From NCBI GenBank assembly GCA_003538495.1, contig DPSD01000559.1:1-5430 (forward strand): a stretch of DNA of 5,430 nucleotides, written 5' to 3'. Under the pieces are notes generated by a model, which did no database searches, was not told where the DNA came from, and saw only the letters and a program-made list of their open reading frames with translations. Origin of the DNA: Accumulibacter sp. GTDB taxonomy: Bacteria > Pseudomonadota > Gammaproteobacteria > Burkholderiales > Rhodocyclaceae. This document shows positions 1 through 5,430 of the stretch, piece by piece (position 1 is the first letter of the stretch; each line of letters starts with the position of its first letter). The position numbers were made by a program, and so were the translations under genes.

Positions 1-1394
1 AGGCGCTGACCGTCGATCCGGCCAAGGCCTGCCAGCCGCTCGGCGCCGTGCTGTGCGCGCTGGGCTTCGAGAAGACCATGCCCTACGTGCACGGTTCGCA
101 GGGCTGCGTGGCCTACTTCCGCACCTACTTCAACCGTCACTTCAAGGAGCCGATCGCCTGCGTGTCCGATTCGATGACCGAAGACGCGGCGGTGTTCGGC
201 GGCCAGAAGAACATGTTCGACGGTCTGGAAAACGCCAAGGCGCTGTACAAGCCGGACATGATCGCGGTGTCCACCACCTGCATGGCGGAAGTGATCGGCG
301 ACGACCTCAACGCCTTCATCAACAACAGCAAGAAGGAAGGCCATATTCCGCAGGAATACCCGGTGCCCTTCGCCCACACGCCTTCCTTCGTCGGCAGCCA
401 CGTCACCGGCTGGGACAACATGTTCGAAGGCATCGCCCGCTACTTCACGCTCAACCACATGGAAGGCAAGGAAGTCGGCAAGAACGGCAAGATCAACATC
501 GTGCCGGGCTTCGAGACCTACCTGGGCAACTTCCGCGTCATCCATCGCATGCTGAACGAGATGGGCGTCGAGCACACCATGCTGTCCGACCCGACCGAAG
601 TGCTGGATACCCCGGCCGACGGCCAGTTCCGCATGTACTCCGGCGGCACCACGCAGGACGAGGTGAAGGATGCGCCGAACGCCATCAACACCTTCCTGCT
701 GCAGCCGATGCAGCTCGAAAAGACCAAGAAGCTGGTCGAGAACACCTGGAACCATGACGTGCCCAAGCTCGACATCCCGATGGGCCTGGAGTGGACCGAC
801 GAGTGGCTGATGAAGGTAAGCGAGGTCACCGGCAAGCCGATCCCCGAGTCGCTGGTCAAGGAACGCGGCCGCCTGGTCGACATGATGACCGACAGTCACA
901 CCTGGCTGCACGGCAAGCGCTTCGCCCTCTACGGCGATCCCGACTTCGTCATGGGCATGGTCAAGTTCCTGCTGGAGCTGGGCGCCGAGCCGGTGCACAT
1001 CGTCTGCAACAACGGTTCCAAGAAGTGGGACAAGGCGATGAAGAAGATTCTTGAAGCCTCGCCCTACGGCGTGAACTGCAAGACCTATCCCGGCGCCGAC
1101 CTGTGGCACCTGCGTTCGCTGGTGTTCACCGACAAGCCCGACTTCATCATCGGCAACAGCTACGGCAAGTTCATCCAGCGCGACACCCTGCACAAGGGCA
1201 AGGAGTTCGAGGTGCCGCTGATCCGCATGGGCTTCCCGATCTTCGACCGCCACCATCTGCATCGCATGACCACCCTGGGATACGAGGGCGCCATGTACAT
1301 GCTCACCACCCTGGTGAACGCGGTGCTGGAGCGTCTGGACGAAGAGACCCGCGGCATGGGGACGACGGACTACAACTACGACCTCATCCGCTGA
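1..1394 (+). CDS. nifK: Nitrogenase MoFe protein beta subunit NifK (5' end outside window)
   Basis: This is the beta chain of the alpha2beta2 MoFe protein (dinitrogenase), which with NifD holds the P-cluster and passes electrons from the Fe protein to FeMo-co. The reading frame is open from base 3 and gives 463 residues to the TGA at 1392-1394. Counting first visible residue ALTVDP as Azotobacter vinelandii residue 61 places the P-cluster ligands exactly: Cys70 (KACQP, codon 30-32), Cys95 (GSQGC), Cys153 (STTC) and Ser188 (TPSFVGS). The implied full length is 523 residues, equal to the A. vinelandii protein, so only about 60 N-terminal residues are missing and no indels are apparent. The C-terminal half has typical NifK stretches such as GDPDFVMGM and MGFPIFDRHHLHR. 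The GTG at 48 is an internal valine codon, not a start. nifH and nifD are expected upstream. Identification is secure. Confidence 0.98.
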   Translation, partial: ALTVDPAKACQPLGAVLCALGFEKTMPYVHGSQGCVAYFRTYFNRHFKEPIACVSDSMTEDAAVFGGQKNMFDGLENAKALYKPDMIAVSTTCMAEVIGDDLNAFINNSKKEGHIPQEYPVPFAHTPSFVGSHVTGWDNMFEGIARYFTLNHMEGKEVGKNGKINIVPGFETYLGNFRVIHRMLNEMGVEHTMLSDPTEVLDTPADGQFRMYSGGTTQDEVKDAPNAINTFLLQPMQLEKTKKLVENTWNHDVPKLDIPMGLEWTDEWLMKVSEVTGKPIPESLVKERGRLVDMMTDSHTWLHGKRFALYGDPDFVMGMVKFLLELGAEPVHIVCNNGSKKWDKAMKKILEASPYGVNCKTYPGADLWHLRSLVFTDKPDFIIGNSYGKFIQRDTLHKGKEFEVPLIRMGFPIFDRHHLHRMTTLGYEGAMYMLTTLVNAVLERLDEETRGMGTTDYNYDLIR

Positions 1395-1402
1395 CGCGGG
1401 GG

Positions 1403-1472
1403 AGCGGTGAGCGGGGAGCGGTTAGCAGTCACTGCCCCTCCGCTCACTGCTCACCGCTTACTGCTCACTGGA
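1403..1472. repeat. Heptad-phased inverted tandem repeat between nifK and nifT
   Basis: The nifK-nifT gap consists almost wholly of 7-base units in one phase. Four units on the left read AGCGGTG, AGCGGGG, AGCGGTT, AGCAGTC (1403-1430). On the right the units are of the complementary type: ACTGCCC, CTCCGCT, CACTGCT, CACCGCT, TACTGCT, CACTGGA (1431-1472). The first unit and CACCGCT (1452-1458) are perfect reverse complements, and 1417-1430 pairs with 1445-1458 at 12 of 14 positions, so the RNA can fold in several registers. The final unit supplies the GGAAA that lies before the nifT start. It may act as an mRNA stability or processing element that limits expression downstream of nifHDK, or be a dispersed short repeat. 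The structure is seen directly; function is inference. Confidence 0.7.
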
Positions 1473-1480
1473 AACCGACT

Positions 1481-1705
1481 ATGGCCAACATCATGATTCG
1501 ACGCGGTGCCGCAGGCGAGTATGTCTTCTATCTGCCCAAGCGCGACCTGGAGGACACCATCACCTCGATGGAGTTCGACCAGGCCGACAAGTGGGGCGGG
1601 GAGATCAAGCTCAACAACGGCGGCGCCTATTACGTCGACCCCATGCCCGCACCGCCCAAGCTGCCGATCTCGGTACGCGCACGGCGCATGGACGCGGCGG
1701 AATGA
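1481..1705 (+). CDS. nifT: Nitrogen fixation protein NifT (FixU family)
   Basis: The 74-residue product starts MANIMIRRGAAGEYVFYLPK and contains the family features: a short beta-rich N-terminus, the segment DLED, a central KWGGEI followed by LNNGGAYYVDP, and a proline-rich PAPPKLPISV near the C-terminus. Length and position directly after nifK match the NifT/FixU family. Its molecular role is not established; deletion has little effect in studied diazotrophs, and a role in nitrogenase maturation has been suggested. The frame stays open upstream to 1103 inside nifK, but the ATG at 1481 is chosen because family similarity begins there and a GGAAA (1470-1474) lies 6 nt before it. It sits 86 nt after nifK, behind the heptad repeat, and 17 nt before the ferredoxin gene. 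Confidence 0.93.
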   Translation: MANIMIRRGAAGEYVFYLPKRDLEDTITSMEFDQADKWGGEIKLNNGGAYYVDPMPAPPKLPISVRARRMDAAE

Positions 1706-1722
1706 ACTGAAAGGAAAGCATC

Positions 1723-1923
1723 ATGGCACTCAAAATCGTTGCCGAACTCTGCACCGCCTGCGGTGACTGCGAACCGGACTGCCCCACGGCATCCATTCGC
1801 ACCAAGAAGGGCGTGTACATCATCAACGCCGATACCTGCACCGAGTGCGACGGGGACTACGACTCGCCCAAGTGCGTCCAGCTCTGTCCGATCGACAACT
1901 GCATCGTCCCGCTGGTGGCTTGA
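1723..1923 (+). CDS. fdxN: 2[4Fe-4S] ferredoxin of the nif operon (FdxN-like)
   Basis: This 66-residue protein is a small low-potential electron carrier, probably donating electrons to the nitrogenase Fe protein or acting in its assembly. Two cluster-binding motifs are visible: C10-x2-C13-x2-C16-x3-C20-P, and C39-x2-C42-x8-C51-x3-C55-P. The eight-residue spacing in the second motif (GDYDSP region) is the enlarged loop of Allochromatium-type 2[4Fe-4S] ferredoxins; clostridial types have two. A ninth cysteine, C60, follows in the short C-terminal tail. By family rule, C10, C13, C16 and C55 bind one cluster and C20, C39, C42 and C51 the other. AAGGAA (1711-1716) lies 6 nt before the ATG. In Azoarcus BH72 a ferredoxin gene named fdxN is cotranscribed with nifHDK and affects nitrogenase switch-off; the symbol is given by that analogy. 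Fold is certain, the exact name less so. Confidence 0.88.
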   Translation: MALKIVAELCTACGDCEPDCPTASIRTKKGVYIINADTCTECDGDYDSPKCVQLCPIDNCIVPLVA

Positions 1924-1933
1924 CCGGCATAAC

Positions 1934-1957
1934 CGGGGCGGGGGTTTCCCCGCCCCG
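1934..1957 (+). promoter_or_regulatory. Strong intercistronic GC hairpin between fdxN and nafY
   Basis: CGGGGCGGGG (1934-1943) and CCCCGCCCCG (1948-1957) are perfect reverse complements, giving a 10-bp stem with a four-base GTTT loop. No run of T follows, so it is not a typical Rho-independent terminator. The nafY ribosome-binding site AAGGAG starts 8 bases after the stem. Such hairpins within nif operons can stabilise the upstream message or cause partial termination, which would keep the accessory genes below nifHDK; this role is inferred. Confidence 0.6.
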
Positions 1958-1978
1958 CTTGAACAAGGAGCACGCGAC

Positions 1979-2704
1979 ATGACCACCATCACCCAGGGCG
2001 CAGCACTGCGCATCGCGCTCGCCGCGCGCGTACTCGAAGGCGTGGATGTCCGTCAATTCACGCAGTGGGTCGTGAAGAAACTTGGCCTGCCGGTCAACGA
2101 GAACAAGCTGTCCGGCCTCACCGTCACCGACCTCAAGCAGGCGCTGTCGGCCGAGGAAACGGTGGAAACCTCGATCGAAACCGACGTCGACATGGAAGCC
2201 CTGAAGCTCGCCGTACGCTATCTGTGGGGCGAGGATGTCGACCAGGATGATAGCCTGCCGGCCGTCGAAGCCTACGCCGAGGGCGACATGCCCGGCAGCC
2301 TGCGCGTCGCCGTGGCATCGAACACCGACGAGAACCTGGACGGGCATTTCGGTTCCGCCCTGCGTTTCCTCATCTATCAGCTGAGCAAGGACGAGATCCG
2401 GCTGGTGGCGGTGCGCCCCACGCTGGAGGCCGACCTCGCCGAGGACAAGAACGCCGCCCGCGCCGCGCTGGTCGGCGACTGCCAGATCGTCTACGTGCAG
2501 TCGGTGGGCGGCCCAGCCGCCGCCAAGATCGTGCGGGCCGGCGTGCATCCGATGAAGTATCCGCAGACCGGCCCGGCGCGCGAGGTCATCGCCCGCCTGC
2601 AGTCCATCCTCGATGCGCCGCCGCCCTGGCTGGCGAAGATCCTCGGCGTCGAGGCGCAAAGCCTGGCCAGGTTCGCCGAGGAAGAAGAGGAGGCCGATGC
2701 ATGA
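1979..2704 (+). CDS. nafY: NafY-type FeMo-cofactor-binding/apo-dinitrogenase-binding protein
   Basis: The 241-residue product is close in length to A. vinelandii NafY (the gamma protein, 243 aa), which binds apo-dinitrogenase and FeMo-co and helps insert the cofactor. Residues 1-100 form the N-terminal domain, with ALRIALAARVLEGV near the start and KLSGLTVTDLKQAL at 43-56. Residues 108-216 form the NifX/NifB-type cofactor-binding domain: LRVAVASNTDENLDGHFGSA includes His123, matching the FeMo-co-binding histidine (His121) of NafY. GDC (Cys168) and the loop GVHPMKY follow. The tail is very acidic (EEEEEADA). The frame is open upstream to 1739, but that part overlaps the ferredoxin gene; the ATG at 1979 has AAGGAG (1965-1970) 8 nt before it and matches the family N-terminus. 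The stop overlaps the next start. NifY is the main alternative; length and both domains favour NafY. Confidence 0.87.
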   Translation: MTTITQGAALRIALAARVLEGVDVRQFTQWVVKKLGLPVNENKLSGLTVTDLKQALSAEETVETSIETDVDMEALKLAVRYLWGEDVDQDDSLPAVEAYAEGDMPGSLRVAVASNTDENLDGHFGSALRFLIYQLSKDEIRLVAVRPTLEADLAEDKNAARAALVGDCQIVYVQSVGGPAAAKIVRAGVHPMKYPQTGPAREVIARLQSILDAPPPWLAKILGVEAQSLARFAEEEEEADA

Positions 2705-2973
2705 TTCCGCGCGACACCTTGTCCCATATCGCCGACGCGGCGTCGGAATTCCAGTTCCTCGACGACACCACGCTGGATTTCCTGCGCGGCCGGTGGCCCG
2801 GCCTGCACTTCACGCTGTGCGGCGACGACGACATCCCGGCGCGCCTGTCGCCGGCGCTGGAGCGTCCCGGCTTCAACGTCTATCTGGTCAACGGCAGCGA
2901 ACACTGCCTGACGCTGACCAACGATCCCGACGTGGCGATCGGCGTGGTGCTGGCGTGGATGGACGAGGAATGA
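2701..2973 (+). CDS. Small nif-operon protein of unknown function (possibly DUF6129)
   Basis: This 90-residue soluble acidic protein has no signal peptide or membrane segment. I do not know its function. It starts on the ATGA that ends nafY, which implies translational coupling and similar production of both proteins. Visible features are an N-terminal helical part (MIPRDTLSHIADAASEF), then HFTLCGDDDIPARL at 36-49, a hydrophobic strand FNVYLVNG at 58-65 and EHCLTLT at 67-73. Cys40, His68 and Cys69 are potential metal or thiol sites. From memory, short proteins with the same HFT-C-DDD and HC pattern accompany nif genes in Azoarcus-like bacteria and are filed as an uncharacterised family, perhaps DUF6129; the family number is not certain. 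It is the last gene of the nif unit, its stop abutting the terminator stem. Confidence 0.85.
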   Translation: MIPRDTLSHIADAASEFQFLDDTTLDFLRGRWPGLHFTLCGDDDIPARLSPALERPGFNVYLVNGSEHCLTLTNDPDVAIGVVLAWMDEE

Positions 2974-2998
2974 GCGGCCCGTCAGGCCGCCTTTTTTT
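2974..2998 (+). terminator. Rho-independent terminator of the nif unit
   Basis: GCGGCC (2974-2979) and GGCCGC (2985-2990) form a perfect 6-bp GC stem with the loop CGTCA, followed after one C by seven T (2992-2998). The stem begins at the base after the TGA of the 90-aa gene, so the nif transcript ends very tightly. The element separates the nif unit from modEABC. Confidence 0.88.
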
Positions 2999-3004
2999 GG
3001 CTGC

Positions 3005-3029
3005 CGTTATGTAGTCAAAGGTAATAACG
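3005..3029. promoter_or_regulatory. Candidate ModE operator upstream of modE
   Basis: CGTTAT (3005-3010) and ATAACG (3024-3029) are perfect inverted half-sites with 13 bases between them. As recalled, the E. coli modA operator also has CGTTAT and ATAACG ends about this far apart, and its left half CGTTATATTGTC agrees with CGTTATGTAGTC here at 10 of 12 positions. The dyad covers the AAAGG (3017-3021) that could serve modE and starts 7 bases after the terminator T-run, so bound ModE-molybdate would block its own operon. No convincing -35/-10 pair could be fixed; TTATGT (3007-3012) is a weak -10 candidate inside the dyad. Confidence 0.55.
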
Positions 3030-3030
3030 A

Positions 3031-3837
3031 ATGGAGACCCCGATGAATGCACCTGCTGTCCCCGCGAACCTGCCGCGCTTCCCGACCGCGCGCGGACGCC
3101 GCTGGGACCACCTGGAACTACTGGAACGCATCGACGCGTCGGGCTCGATCTCGGCGGCCGCCAATGCCATGGGCATGAGCTACAAGGCTGCCTGGCAGGC
3201 GGTGGAGGCGATGAACAACCTGTCCGAGCAGCCCGTGGTGGCCCGTCAGACCGGCGGCAAGCACGGCGGCGGCAACACGCTTACCGAATACGGCCGCCGC
3301 GTGGTGGCCGCCTACCGTCGCTTGGAGAAGGAGCGGGAGCGCGTGCTCGCCCAGCTCAACCGCGTCATGGGCGACTTCGACCAGTACTACCAACTCATCA
3401 GGAGATTCGACATGCAGACCAGCGCCCGCAACCAGTTTCTCGGCAAGGTGACGACCGTGAAAAAAGACGCGGTCAACGCCGAGGTGATCCTCGACATCGG
3501 TGGCGGCGAGCAGCTGGCGGCCATCATCACCCACGACAGCGTCGATCACCTCGACCTCCAGCCCGGCGTCGAAGCCTATGCCCTGATCAAGGCGCCGTGG
3601 GTGATCCTGACCACCGACGACAGCCTCAGGACCAGCGCCCGCAATCGCCTGTGCGGCACCGTGGTGCGCTGCCAGGAGGGCGCGGTCAATGCCGAAGTCA
3701 TCATCGAACTGGCAGGCGGCAAGACCGTCGCCAGCATCGTCACCAACGACAGCATCCATGCCCTCAGCCTCAAGGTCGGCGCGCGCGCCTGCGCCCTGAT
3801 CAAGGCCTCCCACGTCATCCTGGCCGTCGCCGGCTGA
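3031..3837 (+). CDS. modE: Molybdate-responsive transcriptional regulator ModE
   Basis: ModE binds molybdate as a dimer and then represses molybdate-uptake genes and adjusts Mo-enzyme genes. The 268-residue product (E. coli ModE: 262) has an N-terminal winged helix-turn-helix: SGSISAAANAMGMSYKAAW (37-55) is the helix-turn-helix, and the glycine-rich TGGKHGGGNTLTEYG (74-88) is the wing. A charged helical linker follows (about 89-126), then two Mop domains (130-193 and 201-264), each opening with TSARN and containing AVNAEVI and ALIKA. All of this fits full-length class-I ModE. Two starts are possible: ATG 3031 (AAAGG 9 nt upstream) and in-frame ATG 3043 (GGAGA 3033-3037, 5 nt upstream); similarity begins later, so neither is excluded. 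modA follows after 30 nt, suggesting one modEABC operon, probably self-repressed through the dyad at 3005-3029. A possible internal start lies at 3412. Confidence 0.95.
   Translation: METPMNAPAVPANLPRFPTARGRRWDHLELLERIDASGSISAAANAMGMSYKAAWQAVEAMNNLSEQPVVARQTGGKHGGGNTLTEYGRRVVAAYRRLEKERERVLAQLNRVMGDFDQYYQLIRRFDMQTSARNQFLGKVTTVKKDAVNAEVILDIGGGEQLAAIITHDSVDHLDLQPGVEAYALIKAPWVILTTDDSLRTSARNRLCGTVVRCQEGAVNAEVIIELAGGKTVASIVTNDSIHALSLKVGARACALIKASHVILAVAG
3400..3414 (+). promoter_or_regulatory. Candidate internal ribosome-binding site and in-frame start inside modE
   Basis: AGGAGA (3400-3405) lies 7 nt (counted from GGAG) before an in-frame ATG at 3412-3414, which is ModE Met128. Initiation there would give a 141-residue protein starting MQTSARNQ and holding just the two Mop domains, about the size of the free-standing di-Mop protein ModG of Azotobacter. 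The site is made of tandem AGG-AGA arginine codons, whereas 18 of the 21 arginines of modE use CGN. The pattern is seen; translation from it is inferred. Confidence 0.4.
3418..3822 (+). repeat. In-register internal duplication in modE (two Mop modules)
   Basis: Bases 3418-3609 and 3631-3822 encode the two Mop domains. They align at a constant offset of 213 nt (71 codons) with no insertion or deletion. Both begin within the identical 15-mer GACCAGCGCCCGCAA (3417-3431 and 3630-3644). By hand count 33 of 64 residues are identical. This is an old gene-level duplication typical of di-Mop proteins. Confidence 0.85.
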
Positions 3838-3858
3838 ATTCATTTTTCCTTTACTTAG

Positions 3859-4623
<765 letters not shown>

Positions 4624-4643
4624 AACAGACTGGGAGGCAGGGC

Positions 4644-5318
4644 ATGCTGGGCGATACCGATCTTGCGGCGATTGCGCTGACGCTGAAGCTGGCGATCGTG
4701 ACCACGGTGCTGCTGCTGTTCTTCGGCACGCCGATCGCCTGGTGGCTGGCGCGCACCCGCTCGGCGTGGAAAGGCGCGGTGGGTGCCGTGGTGGCCCTGC
4801 CCATCGTATTGCCGCCGACGGTGATCGGTTTCTATCTGCTGGTGATGCTGGGGCCGCAGGGACCGGTCGGCCAGCTGACCCAGGCGCTGGGACTGGGCGT
4901 GCTGCCCTTCACCTTCGCCGGCCTGGTCGTGGCCTCGGTGTTCTATTCGCTGCCCTTCGTGGTGCAGCCGATCCAGAATGCCTTCGAGGCCATCGGCGAG
5001 CGGCCGCTGGAAGCCGCGGCCACGCTGCGCGCTTCGCCGCTCGACACCTTTTTCAGCGTCGTGCTGCCGCTGGCGCGGCCCGGCTACCTCACCGCCAGCG
5101 TGCTCGGCTTCGCCCACACCGTCGGCGAGTTCGGCGTCGTGCTGATGATCGGCGGCAACATCCCGGACAGGACCCGCGTGGTCTCGGTGCAGATCTACGA
5201 CCACGTCGAGGCGCTCGAATACGCCCAGGCGCACTGGCTCTCGGCGGGCATGGTGGCCTTCTCCTTCGTCGTGCTGCTGCTGCTCTACACCCTGAACCCG
5301 ACGGGGCGACGCGTATGA
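4644..5318 (+). CDS. modB: Molybdate ABC transporter permease ModB
   Basis: ModB is the inner-membrane channel subunit of the ModABC importer. The 224-residue product (E. coli ModB: 229) shows five clear hydrophobic spans, at about 8-36, 44-69, 85-108, 148-170 and 198-216. The ABC-permease EAA loop, which docks on the ATPase, is at 122-147 ([10 protein letters not shown], then VVLPLARPG). [16 protein letters not shown] (51-66) and [15 protein letters not shown] (158-172) are typical of ModB/CysT-type permeases. GGGAGG (4632-4637) is 6 nt before the ATG, supporting this start. The TGA overlaps the modC ATG (ATGA at 5315-5318), so permease and ATPase are translationally coupled. Confidence 0.96.
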   Translation: MLGDTDLAAIALTLKLAIVTTVLLLFFGTPIAWWLARTRSAWKGAVGAVVALPIVLPPTVIGFYLLVMLGPQGPVGQLTQALGLGVLPFTFAGLVVASVFYSLPFVVQPIQNAFEAIGERPLEAAATLRASPLDTFFSVVLPLARPGYLTASVLGFAHTVGEFGVVLMIGGNIPDRTRVVSVQIYDHVEALEYAQAHWLSAGMVAFSFVVLLLLYTLNPTGRRV

Positions 5319-5430
5319 AGACCGTTGCCCGCCCGGCCATCCACGCCCGTTTCAAGCTCGACTATCCCGGCTTCTCGCTCGATGTCGATCTCACCCTGCC
5401 CGGACAGGGCGTCACCGCCCTGTTCGGCCA
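5315..5430 (+). CDS. modC: Molybdate ABC transporter ATP-binding protein ModC (3' end outside window)
   Basis: Only the first 38 codons are present. They read [19 protein letters not shown] and continue through [19 protein letters not shown], after which the window ends. The pattern of a short beta-strand segment ([14 protein letters not shown]), then GxGVTALFG leading into the Walker A loop, is characteristic of ModC, the ATPase that drives molybdate import with ModB. The Walker A glycines and lysine themselves lie beyond the edge. The start overlaps the modB stop by four bases. The position after modB strongly supports the assignment; the C-terminal Mop/TOBE domain expected for ModC cannot be checked here. 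Confidence 0.92.
   Translation, partial: MKTVARPAIHARFKLDYPGFSLDVDLTLPGQGVTALFG

Noticed and set aside
48..50. GTG as start codon of nifK
   Set aside because: The frame continues upstream with the conserved P-cluster segment containing Cys70, so this is an internal valine.
1403..1472. CRISPR-like or Rho-independent terminator reading of the nifK-nifT repeat
   Set aside because: The units are only 7 bases with no unique spacers, and no T-run follows the possible hairpins.
1103..1480. N-terminal extension of nifT into nifK
   Set aside because: The frame is merely open in the nifK shadow; NifT similarity begins at the ATG at 1481, which has its own ribosome-binding site.
1725..1742. sigma-54-like GG...GC pair (TGGCAC and TTGCC) at the start of the ferredoxin gene
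   Set aside because: There are 14 bases between GG and GC instead of the required 10, and the sequence is within coding DNA.
1739..1978. N-terminal extension of nafY across the ferredoxin gene
   Set aside because: The extension is the +1 shadow of the ferredoxin; the AAGGAG-preceded ATG at 1979 gives the normal NafY length.

Overview
The window is a compact stretch of a diazotroph's chromosome, all genes on the + strand: the distal part of a molybdenum-nitrogenase structural operon followed directly by a molybdate regulation and uptake operon. High G+C, strong GC bias at third codon positions and the gene order nifK-nifT-ferredoxin-nafY-small ORF suggest a proteobacterium. The arrangement recalls betaproteobacteria of the Azoarcus/Rhodocyclales type, where a ferredoxin gene (fdxN) is cotranscribed with nifHDK, but a gammaproteobacterium cannot be excluded. 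The taxon is inferred from memory of gene order, not from a search.

Region 1 (1-2973), nitrogenase side. The 3' 88% of nifK (the window cuts off about 60 codons) carries all the beta-subunit P-cluster ligands. After an 86-nt gap built of phased heptanucleotides come nifT (74 aa), a 66-aa 2[4Fe-4S] ferredoxin, a 10-bp GC hairpin, a NafY-type FeMo-cofactor-binding protein (241 aa), and a 90-aa protein of unknown function that overlaps nafY by ATGA. The unit closes with a textbook Rho-independent terminator at 2974-2998.

Region 2 (2999-5430), molybdenum side. A dyad CGTTAT...ATAACG, resembling known ModE operators, lies immediately upstream of modE (molybdate-responsive regulator with two Mop domains). 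Then follow modA (periplasmic molybdate-binding protein), modB (permease) and the first 38 codons of modC (ATPase, cut at the Walker A motif). modB and modC overlap by ATGA. The likely logic is that ModE senses molybdate and controls its own modEABC operon, while ModABC imports the molybdate that is built into FeMo-co, which NafY handles during nitrogenase maturation.

The most interesting non-obvious signal is inside modE. A strong Shine-Dalgarno sequence (AGGAGA, 3400-3405), formed by tandem AGG-AGA arginine codons, sits 7 nt before an in-frame ATG at 3412, exactly at the border between the DNA-binding half and the two Mop domains. It could produce a separate 141-aa di-Mop (ModG/molbindin-like) molybdate-binding protein from the same gene. 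No tRNA, rRNA, CRISPR array or insertion sequence was seen, and no gene-free stretch exceeds 90 bases.
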